Notes: generated by a model not told the origin, from the sequence alone. Counted from the first letter of the stretch, positions 8,101 through 15,502 are shown. The stretch is 17,564 bases of DNA from Bacillota bacterium (GCA_023439045.1 JAEXOY010000004.1:1-17564); one strand, 5' to 3'. Numbers and translations are program-made.

Positions 8101-8384
8101 AATCTGGAGGAACAGGGCTAAATCTCACAGGGGCCGACACAGTAATTCACTACGATCCATGGTGGAATCCTGCTGTTGAGGATCAGGCAACGGATAGGGC
8201 ATATAGAATCGGGCAGACAAAGAATGTCCATGTAATGAAGCTTATTACACACGGCACAATAGAGGAAAAAATACTGAATTTAAAAGATAGAAAGAAACAA
8301 CTGGTGGACGCAGTAATTGAAAAGGGTGAAACGCTTATAACAAAGCTATCTCGTGAGGATATTGAAGAATTATTTCGAATGTAG
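5145..8384 (+). CDS. SNF2-family DEAD/DEAH-box ATPase with N-terminal SWIM zinc finger
   Basis: This is a bacterial Swi2/Snf2-type superfamily 2 ATPase that probably translocates on double-stranded DNA and remodels protein-DNA or nucleoprotein complexes. A SWIM zinc finger (CxC at 69-71, CxH at 85-87) lies near the N-terminus. It is followed by a long bacterial SNF2-associated region to about residue 600. The helicase core shows Walker A ADDMGLGKT (about 643-651), DEAQH (from 742), LTGTPMENN (about 770), the C-terminal lobe with SGGTGLNLTGAD and motif VI DQATDRAYRIGQ (about 1012-1023). The 1079-aa length is normal for the Firmicutes subfamily. AAAGAGG at 5129-5135 precedes the ATG by nine bases. 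The precise substrate is not known for this group. The next gene encodes a nucleoid-associated protein, so the two may be co-transcribed. Confidence 0.93.
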   Translation: MFSISKEFIYKKSSPLKFKKGSEYLTSRRIKAVSYNEEMGLFDATVIGTRPCNVQISFDKSGEMDSYFCSCQDYKGNEKEQGNLCPHIVAVLLFVLEKDAEGFFDASAQKRSTNILFEYFRGRGSDIKSQLVVEYTISIFSAASPKRGPCASVSLKIGLDRLYIVRNFSEFFTAYNNKKELSFGKGFSFDARAQDFFGVDKKMIDYLQELYQNDTLADYFTPDIRRKSNFNDKEVFLTEPALKRILGILKESKFNLLIEDKKIEEVIIREEDIAVDFFLTKGTAGVDMSMDLQQELFPLTSDKEYVLYGNVIHKISSKQKSILSPFINMIRGKKTFRLTFFDKDRELLFTDILPHIEKCSSVYFDDALSESIERLKFEPKIYLDRVADVITGEVKFKYGDREINPFSANGDNSTRDSRILIRDAEAEATILDILAETDCKVSGNGIYLDEEEKIFDFINTTVPSLQKLADIYYSDSFKAMSIRRAPSITGFLRLNVVNDFLEFNFTIEGTTKGELKDIINSIRQKKKYYRLKDGSFLPLNNDALLKMNEIASRLELDDYDFEKDIIELPKYRALYLDTMLKESGLKLFERNSALKALLRDIGAPEETEFKAPDGMSAILRDYQKLGFKWMKTLCTYGLGGILADDMGLGKTLQVIALLKYDKQNHGQDTSIVIVPTSLVFNWCAEIKKFAPDLTFTAVVGSKSERQLLIKEASNKDVIITSYSLIRRDIEDYSDSFRYCILDEAQHIKNPASIAAKAVKQIKAQHRLALTGTPMENNLTELWSVFDFILPGYLGSHGKFTDMYEIPISKGDSSCIGTLSKHIKPFILRRLKQDVLKELPEKIEHVIEAELTEEQKKIYVAYLEEARGVIMNEIDREGIGRSQIKILSILTRLRQLCCHPALFMDDYEGESGKLSLLKEIVEDSLEGGHRILLFSQFTSMLAIIKKWLDISGIQYLYLDGATPSEERMRLVKRFNSGEGQIFLLSLKSGGTGLNLTGADTVIHYDPWWNPAVEDQATDRAYRIGQTKNVHVMKLITHGTIEEKILNLKDRKKQLVDAVIEKGETLITKLSREDIEELFRM

Positions 8385-8481
8385 CTAAATAGTTACAGGG
8401 TAGAGATGTTAAAAAGCTATATTTAGAATAAATGGTAAAAGGGTACACTTAATACACACCAATGACCTAGGGGGAACACAA

Positions 8482-9510
8482 ATGACTAAAATTAAACTAA
8501 ACAGAGCAATTCTTCATGTGCTAGACAGTGCGGCTAGTATGCCAATGCTATCAGGTGGAGAACTATCTATGAATGACGAGCTCAATAGCTATATAGAAAA
8601 TCACTTGGAAAAGGTTATAGACGATACAAATATTAAAAAAGCGCAATTCTATGGGGACACTCAGAGCAACGAGATAATGTTCTTATGTAGCGAATTATCG
8701 GCCAATGGTCAGGAATTTGTTGCCATATCAGCAGAAATAGCAAAAAGGCTTTTTGAAATCATGCAGAAGAATGTAGATATTCCATCTGCCGACTTAGTAT
8801 GCTGTATTTTTGAAGAGAACGCGCAGAAGCACCTTGGGATATTAAAGCTTAATTACAAGATAGGCTTCACTCACTGGGTGGATAACGATGAAGCAGGTGC
8901 AATTAATTCAATTATCAGGTATCAGACGCTGCTTCCACAGGATGGCCAAAAGCTGGATGAATGTGTATTGGTAAACCTTGAGGATTTAAGCATAAGGTTA
9001 CTGGAAAAGGCATACGAGATAAACGGAGCAAAGGATTTTTATCTGTCAAATATATTGCTCAAGTGTGGTTGCCAGTTATCTGATAATGCTAAAATGAAAA
9101 TTATTGATAAGGTTACAAAGTCAATAAATAAAAAATACTATGATGAGGATTTTGAGAAGGCTATTAAGCTCAAAAAGGCGGTTGCCGAAAGCTTAACACA
9201 GTCGGGTGAGATTCATATAGAAGACGTGGCAAACAAGGTTTACGAGCGGGATTTGGGTGTACAGAATGAATATGTTGAGAAGATATCACAGGCTGGTTTG
9301 GAAGAAAAGAAAATAACCCTGCCTGAAACGGTAGTAGAGCATTATACAGAGAAGAAGTTTAAAACACACAAGATTAAGACCGACACCGGAATTGAGATAA
9401 ACTTTCCACTAGAGTATGCTGATGAAAGGGATAAGATAGAATTCATAAACAACCCTGACGGAACAATTTCTATAATAATTAAGAATGTAGGGAAGATATC
9501 AAATAAATAA
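8482..9510 (+). CDS. NdpA/NA37-type nucleoid-associated protein
   Basis: I recognise this 342-aa soluble protein as the nucleoid-associated protein family of E. coli YejK (NdpA, Pfam NA37). It opens with the LNRAILHVLDS motif. Family-like stretches include NDELNSYIENHLEKVI near 31-46, KHLGILKLNYKIGFTHWVD near 114-132, and a C-terminal domain with GIEINFPLEYADERDKIEF. Members bind the nucleoid, but their role is poorly defined. There is no signal peptide or membrane segment. AGGGGGAA six bases before the ATG is a good ribosome binding site. The gene begins 97 bp after the SNF2 gene with no terminator between, which suggests one operon. Its stop lies only 10 bp from the convergent ABC permease. 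The family call is from memory of sequence pattern, not a search. Confidence 0.72.
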   Translation: MTKIKLNRAILHVLDSAASMPMLSGGELSMNDELNSYIENHLEKVIDDTNIKKAQFYGDTQSNEIMFLCSELSANGQEFVAISAEIAKRLFEIMQKNVDIPSADLVCCIFEENAQKHLGILKLNYKIGFTHWVDNDEAGAINSIIRYQTLLPQDGQKLDECVLVNLEDLSIRLLEKAYEINGAKDFYLSNILLKCGCQLSDNAKMKIIDKVTKSINKKYYDEDFEKAIKLKKAVAESLTQSGEIHIEDVANKVYERDLGVQNEYVEKISQAGLEEKKITLPETVVEHYTEKKFKTHKIKTDTGIEINFPLEYADERDKIEFINNPDGTISIIIKNVGKISNK

Positions 9511-9520
9511 TAATCTACCA

Positions 9521-10300
9521 CTATATCTTCAAGTCACGTCTGCTATAGCATAGGTATGAAGCAACAAGCAGCATAATACTGAGGACTATGGAGAAGATCA
9601 GGTAGAATATATTCAAACCTCCTCCGTTTATTATAGAAGCGGTATTAAAATACTTGAATGGGCTGAGAATAATGAGCCAGTTTGAATGCTCAAGGATATC
9701 AACGGCTATGGACACTATAAAGGTTATAAGCAACACTCCACATGAAACACTCGCTGCAGCAGCGGGTGTTTTATATACTGAGGCAAGGAAGAAGCCTATT
9801 GAAGCAAACAATATCTGTATTACAAGCAGACCTAACATAAGTATTATTATTTCCTTGGACATATCCAGATAAGCACTCATTGCAATGATTGAGCTGATAG
9901 TGATTGCGATATTCAGCACCAATATGTTAAAGAAAGCAGCAAGTATCTTGGTAACCAGAACGCGACCTCTAGACACCGGCTTGGACAAAAGGAATTCGGC
10001 GGTTTTGTCGCGTTCCTCCTTGGCCAGAATGTTTGCGCCAAGCATTGCTGCATGGATTGCGGCGGCCACTGCCAAGTAAAGAAACAGCACCCCGTAGTAG
10101 CCCGATGCGGTGGACAGGTCAAATTGGCCGCTGCCTGCTAAAAATTGCAATGCTTTAGGTAGCTTAGCCATAATATCATTAACTGATTTATCGAAACCCT
10201 CGAATTTAATCATACTAGCATAAACAGTAGCAAATATTCCAAGGCACCAATACAGAAGGGACTTCCAGCTTGACTTCAGTTCTCTTATAAATATATTCAT
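9521..10300 (-). CDS. ABC-2 type exporter permease (second permease)
   Basis: This is an integral membrane subunit of an ABC exporter, 259 aa with six predicted membrane helices (about 15-32, 65-90, 108-135, 148-172, 180-202, 230-252). The first cytoplasmic loop carries KEERDKTAEFLLSKPVSRGRVL, a pattern typical of ABC-2 permeases of the bacitracin-exporter type. It is related along its length to the adjacent 265-aa permease (compare MNIFIRELKSSWKS and MNMFLFELRSNMKS), so the two probably form a heterodimer that arose by duplication. GGAAGGA lies upstream of the ATG. It is the last gene of the ATPase-permease-permease operon, 70 bp after its partner. The substrate cannot be read from the sequence; peptides, antibiotics or lipids are possible. 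Confidence 0.85.
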   Translation of the reverse strand: MNIFIRELKSSWKSLLYWCLGIFATVYASMIKFEGFDKSVNDIMAKLPKALQFLAGSGQFDLSTASGYYGVLFLYLAVAAAIHAAMLGANILAKEERDKTAEFLLSKPVSRGRVLVTKILAAFFNILVLNIAITISSIIAMSAYLDMSKEIIILMLGLLVIQILFASIGFFLASVYKTPAAAASVSCGVLLITFIVSIAVDILEHSNWLIILSPFKYFNTASIINGGGLNIFYLIFSIVLSIMLLVASYLCYSRRDLKI

Positions 10301-10370
10301 AACATCCTTCCTTTCAAAACGGGCATTATAGAGTTTGAGGACTTATAAAAGCTCTTTATCATCAATCAAA

Positions 10371-11168
10371 CTATACAGCGTGTACATCTTGCTTTATGTA
10401 CAGGAGGTAGCTAGCACTAACAAAAACAATGATTAAAGCTGCCCAAAGCAACATAAAAGAAGTATCAAACGCATTGTTCTTCATAATATAGGAGGCATCA
10501 AAGTACTTAAATGGGGTAAGATACTTCAAAAAATCCTCTTTTATAACTCCCTGCACCATACTCAATATAAAGAAAGAAAATACAGTAGTTAGTGAAACAG
10601 AAATAACAGATTTGAGCTTTCTAAATAATAGAGCTATTAAAACACCTATTGCTACAAATATTAACTGAAGAAAGAATACTGTTAGAGAAATCATTAAAAA
10701 CATAGCTATATCCAACTTTTTATCCGACATGATATAGCAAAAGGGGGTTACAACAAAGAGGTATATAATATTAGTAATAACAATCGATGCAAATACAGCA
10801 AGAAGCTTACTGGTAAGCACTGAAAATCTACTGACAGGTTTAGTCAATATAAAATCGGAGGTTTTATTCCTATATTCTTTTGATATTACGCCAATACCGA
10901 GATTGACGGCTTGTATTGCTGCACAGATCAAAACATACAATATCATAAATGAGTAAAAGCCAACCACTGAAAAGAATTTATCCAAATCAAGCCCCAAAGC
11001 GGTTAATAATCCCTGGGGATAGGTACTCAACAACTTACGCGTTTCTTCTTCACTTTGAGCAAAGGAAGGATATACAGCCATATAAAATATAACAATTAGA
11101 CAAAGGGCAATGCTCCACTTAAGGACGGATTTCATGTTTGACCTAAGCTCAAACAAAAACATATTCAT
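10371..11168 (-). CDS. ABC-2 type exporter permease (first permease)
   Basis: This 265-aa six-helix permease subunit is paired with the ATPase encoded just upstream. It shows the ABC-2 loop motif KEYRNKTSDFILTKPVSRFS and is clearly paralogous to the following 259-aa permease. Its ribosome binding site AAAGGAGGA is made of the last codons of the ATPase gene, and only three bases separate the ATPase stop from this ATG. Translation of the two is therefore probably coupled and the subunits made in fixed proportion. An extracellular segment after the first helix (FAQSEEETRKLLSTYPQG) is predicted amphipathic. Transport direction is inferred as export from the ABC-2 family. Confidence 0.85.
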   Translation of the reverse strand: MNMFLFELRSNMKSVLKWSIALCLIVIFYMAVYPSFAQSEEETRKLLSTYPQGLLTALGLDLDKFFSVVGFYSFMILYVLICAAIQAVNLGIGVISKEYRNKTSDFILTKPVSRFSVLTSKLLAVFASIVITNIIYLFVVTPFCYIMSDKKLDIAMFLMISLTVFFLQLIFVAIGVLIALLFRKLKSVISVSLTTVFSFFILSMVQGVIKEDFLKYLTPFKYFDASYIMKNNAFDTSFMLLWAALIIVFVSASYLLYIKQDVHAV

Positions 11169-11171
11169 ATA

Positions 11172-12056
11172 CTATTCCTCCTTTTGATAGTAGTGAAGAA
11201 AGATTTCTTCTAAGTCCGGCTCTGCTACTGTGAAATTTTTGATATCGAGTTCAGTTAGTTTAGATATAATACTATTTAGATTCCCCTTATATAAGAAAGA
11301 GGCTTCCTTATCTTTTACTTTTAGATTGGTTACTCCCTCAATTGAGAAGAAATTAGGCATTATAAATGCGGCAGCTTCAACAGCAATCTTCTTATAAGAG
11401 CTTTCTTGAAGGGTGCTTATTTTCTCAACCTTTACAATTTTACCTTCTTTAATAATGGCAACACGGTCACACACCTTCTGAACTTCACTTAAAATATGGG
11501 AAGAGAACAGAACAGTTGCACCATTTTTATTTTCCTCTTTTATAAGTTCAAAAAAGGTTTGCTGCATAAGGGGGTCAAGACCGCTTGTTGGTTCATCTAG
11601 AATAATCAGTTTTGGAGAGTGCAACAATCCCTGCACTATACCAACCTTTTTTTTGTTACCAAAAGATAAGTCCTCTATCTTTTTATGTAAGTCAAGGTCT
11701 AGCGCTTTTGCGATATCAATCATCTTTTTGCTGCAATCCTTTTTATAAAAGGAGGCAGAGTATTTTAACAGATCAATTACCTTCATGCCATCATAGTAGA
11801 AAACTTCAGATGGTAGGTATCCAACATCTTTTAAAATCTCATTTGAATATTTAATACAGTCTTTACCGAAAATTGTGGCACTGCCGGCAGTTGGATAAAT
11901 AAGTGCAAGTAAAGTCCTTATAGTAGTAGATTTCCCAGCTCCGTTAGGACCTATGAAGCCAAAAATCTCCCCTTCTTCTACACTAAAGCTCACATCTACA
12001 ATACCTCTTGATTTCCCATAACTCTTAGATAGATTATTGATTTCAATAATGTTCAT
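11172..12056 (-). CDS. ABC transporter ATP-binding protein (BcrA/CcmA-like)
   Basis: This 294-aa cytoplasmic ATPase powers the two adjacent ABC-2 permeases. It has Walker A GPNGAGKST (36-44), a degenerate signature LSFGNKKKVG (130-139, where LSGGQ-like is usual), Walker B LIILDEPTSG (150-159) and the switch histidine in LFSSHILSEV. A C-terminal extension of about 80 residues with a final acidic segment (AEPDLEEIFLHYY) is typical of this exporter class. The frame is open further upstream, but the start at 12056 is preferred. It has AGAGGGGG eight bases upstream, and MNIIEINNLSKSYG is the canonical beginning. No regulator gene of the GntR or two-component type accompanies the operon. Confidence 0.93.
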   Translation of the reverse strand: MNIIEINNLSKSYGKSRGIVDVSFSVEEGEIFGFIGPNGAGKSTTIRTLLALIYPTAGSATIFGKDCIKYSNEILKDVGYLPSEVFYYDGMKVIDLLKYSASFYKKDCSKKMIDIAKALDLDLHKKIEDLSFGNKKKVGIVQGLLHSPKLIILDEPTSGLDPLMQQTFFELIKEENKNGATVLFSSHILSEVQKVCDRVAIIKEGKIVKVEKISTLQESSYKKIAVEAAAFIMPNFFSIEGVTNLKVKDKEASFLYKGNLNSIISKLTELDIKNFTVAEPDLEEIFLHYYQKEE

Positions 12057-12122
12057 GACTTTAGCCCCCTCTATGCATATATATGTAAAACAAAACATTT
12101 TCTTACTAATCAGGCCAATTAC

Positions 12123-12151
12123 ATACTATTACTTATGAATATATCAGTCAA
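12123..12151 (-). promoter_or_regulatory. Promoter of the ABC exporter operon
   Basis: On the minus strand, TTGACT (12151-12146) and TAGTAT (12128-12123) are separated by 17 bases. The start point near 12116 gives a 60-nt leader before the ATPase start. It faces away from the CPBP gene promoter. Confidence 0.6.
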
Positions 12152-12188
12152 TAAAAACAATATAATTTTGCAAACTTACAAATCGTAA

Positions 12189-12217
12189 TTGTACTCATGA
12201 ACATTATTATCTATAAT
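12189..12217 (+). promoter_or_regulatory. Probable promoter of the CPBP protease gene
   Basis: A consensus TATAAT (12212-12217) has TTGTAC (12189-12194) 17 bases upstream, a weak -35. Transcription would start near 12224, which rules out the in-frame TTG at 12225 as a start and supports TTG 12249. Confidence 0.45.
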
Positions 12218-12248
12218 TAATTTATTGATTATAGACGGAGGAAGTATA

Positions 12249-13448
12249 TTGAATACTATAAAAAATAATACCAAGGTCCCTGGACCAATTGCGGCAGGAT
12301 TCTTTTTCTCACTTACAACAATAATGTTGATATATATAGCGCCACTTATACCTGTAGAGAATGGATATCTAAGATCAGCGCTCGGTGAAATATTGCTTGT
12401 TTTACTGCCAGCAGTTTTGTTTTTGTTATTTGGTAAATATGATATTGTTCAAACTCTCAAACTTAAAGGAACCAAGCCAGTCCACTTTGTTTTGGTGTTC
12501 TTTATGATGATAACTGCTATTCCTATCGTAACTGTAATAAGTGCACTGGTATTATTTCTAACAAAGCTTGCATTCAATAGAACCTTACCTATAAATCAAA
12601 TTCAGATACCTGATGTTGCTACGCTAATGGTTGCCTTGGCAGTAATAGGAGTAAGCGCTGCTGTATGTGAAGAGGTTTTATTTAGGGGCTTAATAACTAA
12701 AGGCTATGAGAAGCTAGGCACGGCTCGATGTATTGCTCTTACCTCAATACTCTTTGGAATATTGCATCGTGATTTTCAAAAGGCAATAGCTACTACAGTT
12801 TTAGGCTTTGTTATTGCAATAATTGTACATAGGACCAAATCTATATATGCCGGTATGCTGGCACACTTCGTTAACAATGCCAGTGTCGTATTAATAGTAT
12901 TTTATTCAAAAAACCTAACCCAGAATGTTTCACCGGTAAGTGTATCAACTCAGTCTACACCTGCCTTAGATTTTAGTGCTTTACCTACAGGGGTTCTGGT
13001 GTTTGTTATAGTTTTTTATGCAATTTTATTTATGGGATTTGTATCAGTATTTACGGGGCTTATGTACGCCTTCCTTAGAAGTACTAGGGTGAAAAAATTA
13101 GACAACCAGTCTCTAGTACTTGACCTACAAACCCAGAGGGAAGAAACACATTTAGATGAGCAAGGTGAATATTTGCATTTACAATATGGATACCAACAAA
13201 AGCAAGAAAATTCACCAAATATAGACGTAGATTCACAAAATATAGACGTAGAGTCACAGAAGCTAGACACACAAATAGATATTCCAAACAATATAAACGC
13301 ACAAAAAAAGCCCTCAAATCTTTGGGCTTGGATTGCACCTCTGCCAGGTGTAGTGCTTATTTTGCTCACCTTTACAAAGCAAGTGCTATATCTTTTAAAT
13401 ATTAAAGCTGGAGTGCTTTATGAGCTAATATCTTTTCTTAAGATTTAG
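12249..13448 (+). CDS. CPBP-family intramembrane metalloprotease (Abi) with C-terminal extension
   Basis: This is a membrane protease of the CPBP (Abi, PF02517) family, whose eukaryotic members cleave CAAX-processed proteins. The three family motifs are present: EEVLFR with Glu141/Glu142 and Arg146, FGILH with His173, and HFVNN with His206 and Asn210. The TTG at 12249 is chosen because GGAGGAAG lies seven bases before it. The protein has 399 residues, far more than the usual 200-300. After the protease core and two further hydrophobic helices comes a charged, glutamine-rich linker (about 275-350). It contains a duplicated seven-residue unit (NIDVDSQ, NIDVESQ), and a last membrane helix follows at about 355-380. 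The gene is transcribed away from the ABC exporter and converges on the dnaC-like gene 16 bp away. The substrate is unknown. Confidence 0.88.
   Translation: MNTIKNNTKVPGPIAAGFFFSLTTIMLIYIAPLIPVENGYLRSALGEILLVLLPAVLFLLFGKYDIVQTLKLKGTKPVHFVLVFFMMITAIPIVTVISALVLFLTKLAFNRTLPINQIQIPDVATLMVALAVIGVSAAVCEEVLFRGLITKGYEKLGTARCIALTSILFGILHRDFQKAIATTVLGFVIAIIVHRTKSIYAGMLAHFVNNASVVLIVFYSKNLTQNVSPVSVSTQSTPALDFSALPTGVLVFVIVFYAILFMGFVSVFTGLMYAFLRSTRVKKLDNQSLVLDLQTQREETHLDEQGEYLHLQYGYQQKQENSPNIDVDSQNIDVESQKLDTQIDIPNNINAQKKPSNLWAWIAPLPGVVLILLTFTKQVLYLLNIKAGVLYELISFLKI
13217..13258 (+). repeat. 21-bp tandem direct repeat inside the CPBP gene
   Basis: Two adjacent 21-bp units (13217-13237 and 13238-13258) differ at one base and encode the in-frame heptads NIDVDSQ and NIDVESQ. 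A degenerate third unit (KLDTQID) follows. The repeat keeps the reading frame, so copy-number change would lengthen the linker by seven residues per unit. Confidence 0.85.
13303..13329 (-). terminator. Probable terminator of the dnaD-dnaC operon, antisense in the CPBP gene
   Basis: Read on the minus strand, AAGCCC (13329-13324) pairs with GGGCTT (13313-13308), and the tract reads on as seven T residues in all (13309-13303). The loop is 10 nt. It lies about 135 nt beyond the dnaC-like stop codon. The 16-bp gap between the two convergent genes holds no other terminator. Confidence 0.55.
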
Positions 13449-13464
13449 AAATAATACCTTCTGT

Positions 13465-14481
13465 TTAGGCTTTAAGACTACGTATATCTATACCCGCTAA
13501 AACAAGACGCTCAAAATGACCAACTATTCTGGATGCCACGCGCTCTGTATAAAGCTCAAATAGTTTTTTTGCACCTAGGTTTGTTGAGATAATTGTTTTA
13601 CAAGCACTGGTTCCGTTTTTTGCATATCTTGTATTTAAGATGTTTAATAACTCTGCATACCGTGCATCGCTTAATGATTCAGTCCCTAAGTCATCAATTA
13701 TCAATAGTTCTACATTAAAAATACTTTGATACTTATCATCATTAAAAGCATCATCTCTAGACTGTCTCATTTTGTAGTTAGTAACAATATCAAATAGCTG
13801 TGGAGCAGATAAATACAATACGGTACGGCCATTTTCCATCAGCTCTCTGGCTATACAAAATGATAAAAAGGTTTTTCCTACTCCTGTTCTCCCACTGAAA
13901 AAGAGATTCTTTTGCTCTGGATTGTCAAAGTTATCAATAAAAGATATGCATATGTCTTTTACATTCTCTATGTTTTCTCTAGGTGAAATACTAATCCCGT
14001 ACTTAGCAGAGTCAATTTCATCAGGGTAGAGAGACTCATCAAAATTTTCAAAGCTCTCATTACCGTTTAGATTAATATTGGACTGCTCAAATAATAATGA
14101 AATAACCTGCTGCTTGTAGCAGTAGCATCTTTTTGATCCAGACTCATCAGTCAAAAAGCCAGTATCACTGCAGAGCTGGCACTGATGGGGAGCACTAAGG
14201 TAATCAGGGTCAATATTATGCTCCTTGAGGATGTTTTGCTTTTTTGCTCTTAAGAAATTTATACTATTATTCATCTCCTCTAGCAGGGTTGATTTGTTAG
14301 CTCCATCTGTTAGCAGTAGCTTGTTATATTTAATGCCAAGTTTGCTTATTTCAGAGTCCAATTCTAAAAGAGCAGGGAGTCTATCATATAGCTCCGACTT
14401 CCTCTGCTGAACAATATCTGCTGACTGCTTTTGGCGACGCTCGTATTCTCTTTGAATGCTGTTATGAATATCCCTTATCAC
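13465..14481 (-). CDS. dnaC: DnaC/DnaI-like replicative helicase loader (AAA+ ATPase)
   Basis: This 338-aa AAA+ ATPase of the DnaC/DnaI/IstB group is expected to load the replicative helicase onto DNA during initiation or restart. The N-terminal third is helical and charged. A four-cysteine zinc-binding cluster (Cys101, Cys104, Cys119, Cys121) matches the DnaI-type arrangement. Walker A is GRTGVGKT (197-204), Walker B LLIIDDLGTE with Asp263/Asp264, sensor I TIISTN (296-301), and an arginine-finger candidate lies in RVASR (314-318). There is no transposase beside it, so it is not an IstB of an insertion sequence. The GTG start follows AGGTGG, which overlaps the upstream dnaD-like stop codon. 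This implies translational coupling with its functional partner. The gene symbol is by family. Confidence 0.88.
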   Translation of the reverse strand: MIRDIHNSIQREYERRQKQSADIVQQRKSELYDRLPALLELDSEISKLGIKYNKLLLTDGANKSTLLEEMNNSINFLRAKKQNILKEHNIDPDYLSAPHQCQLCSDTGFLTDESGSKRCYCYKQQVISLLFEQSNINLNGNESFENFDESLYPDEIDSAKYGISISPRENIENVKDICISFIDNFDNPEQKNLFFSGRTGVGKTFLSFCIARELMENGRTVLYLSAPQLFDIVTNYKMRQSRDDAFNDDKYQSIFNVELLIIDDLGTESLSDARYAELLNILNTRYAKNGTSACKTIISTNLGAKKLFELYTERVASRIVGHFERLVLAGIDIRSLKA

Positions 14482-14493
14482 AGGTTATACCAC

Positions 14494-15477
14494 CTATCCT
14501 TTATTTGCATTGGTAAAGAAGTTATCGTAATACTCTTCGTTATATTGGCGCTGTTCAAAGTTTTCTCTTTGGGAATCATTTTGTTTGTTAGGCTTTTGTT
14601 GTGTAGTAAAGGAGGATTTTTGGCTGCTCTCATAGCCAAGAATATCATTTACAGAGCATAACCCAAGCTCAAACCATTTTGTAAGTATACTGTTAATGTA
14701 CTTAAAATCAGGGTTTGTCTTTCCCACTGTCTTTTTCAAGGCCAATTCAATTATATCAAACCCATACTTATAATCTGAAACCCACTTTTCAACAAGCTCA
14801 TTTTCATACTCTGTGAGCGCTCTTCTAAGTCTGAGTTTTTTAATGATAGTTCCCTTAATACTCTTAATGTGTGCCATTTCTTCAAAGTGTTTCTCCAAAT
14901 CAAAGAAATTCTTAATACCACGGCGATGCCAGTTAGCTGCAACTGCTTCAATATAGCTTTTATGGAATGCGTTATTATCGTAACAATACTTAAACAGTGT
15001 ATACATTACATCTTCATCAAACTTATAAATATTAAACCAATTATCTATTGTAAGATACCAGGTTGGTGCCATAAGGCCTTGAAAGAACTTGGAGTTAATA
15101 GCTGCAAGCGTTTTATTTCGACTCTTATTTTTCTCAAAGTTTTCATTTGCCTGCTCCGGAGAGGACACACTTTTTAGCTTATACATTCTCTTTGTCTCAA
15201 TATCCTTAAGGTCGTATAGCTGTATTTTATCCTCAATCCAGCTTATAATCTCGAGATTATCCAAACTTGTCAAAGCAGACTTTATATTATCAAGAGAAAG
15301 ATTGAGTGTTTTTGACAATTCGTCAGTTGTTACTTTTTTACCGTGCTTACACAAAAAAAGCATGTACAAATACACCTTAACGCACATGCTGTCCATTGAA
15401 GGCATGTATTGACTTATAAATATATCTGCTACAGAAGTATCGGAATACAGCAGTGACTTGTTCTCTTCAAAATACAT
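14494..15477 (-). CDS. DnaD-domain replication initiation protein (DnaB/DnaD-like)
   Basis: This 327-aa protein has a winged-helix-like N-terminus (about 25-100) followed by two consecutive DnaD C-terminal domains (DnaB_2, PF07261). The first contains the conserved YIEAVAANWHRRGI pattern (175-188). The second contains YINSILTKWFELGL (260-273). The tail is glutamine- and asparagine-rich and probably disordered. Firmicutes proteins of this type remodel DNA and recruit the helicase-loader complex at the origin or at stalled forks. It is the first gene of a two-gene operon with the DnaC/DnaI-like loader 12 bp downstream. The ATG has GGGGGAA upstream. Tandem DnaD domains recall phage and clostridial relatives as well as Bacillus DnaB, so I leave the symbol blank. 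Confidence 0.85.
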   Translation of the reverse strand: MYFEENKSLLYSDTSVADIFISQYMPSMDSMCVKVYLYMLFLCKHGKKVTTDELSKTLNLSLDNIKSALTSLDNLEIISWIEDKIQLYDLKDIETKRMYKLKSVSSPEQANENFEKNKSRNKTLAAINSKFFQGLMAPTWYLTIDNWFNIYKFDEDVMYTLFKYCYDNNAFHKSYIEAVAANWHRRGIKNFFDLEKHFEEMAHIKSIKGTIIKKLRLRRALTEYENELVEKWVSDYKYGFDIIELALKKTVGKTNPDFKYINSILTKWFELGLCSVNDILGYESSQKSSFTTQQKPNKQNDSQRENFEQRQYNEEYYDNFFTNANKG

Positions 15478-15502
15478 TATTTATTCCCCCATATTATATT
15501 TC

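Noticed and set aside
10332..10372. 7-bp inverted repeat between the two ABC permease genes as a terminator
   Set aside because: AGTTTGA/TCAAACT encloses about 27 nt and has no T-run on the minus strand, so it does not look like an intrinsic terminator.
12057..12098. Upstream start for the ABC ATPase (14 extra residues)
   Set aside because: The extra residues are not family-like, and AGAGGGGG is correctly placed for the ATG at 12056.
13217..13258. CRISPR-like repeats
   Set aside because: The units are contiguous without spacers, number only two, and keep the reading frame of a protein linker.
13016..13369. Serine/cysteine-rich minus-strand ORF inside the CPBP gene
   Set aside because: It is a frame shadow of the repeat-rich CPBP tail, with no ribosome binding site and no family resemblance.
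13465..14481. IstB ATPase of an insertion sequence
   Set aside because: No transposase or terminal inverted repeats are nearby; the zinc cluster and the coupled DnaD-like gene point to a DnaC/DnaI loader.
15089..15412. 107-codon plus-strand ORF inside the dnaD-like gene
   Set aside because: It lies antisense to a clearly conserved coding region, has no convincing ribosome binding site and no recognisable domain.
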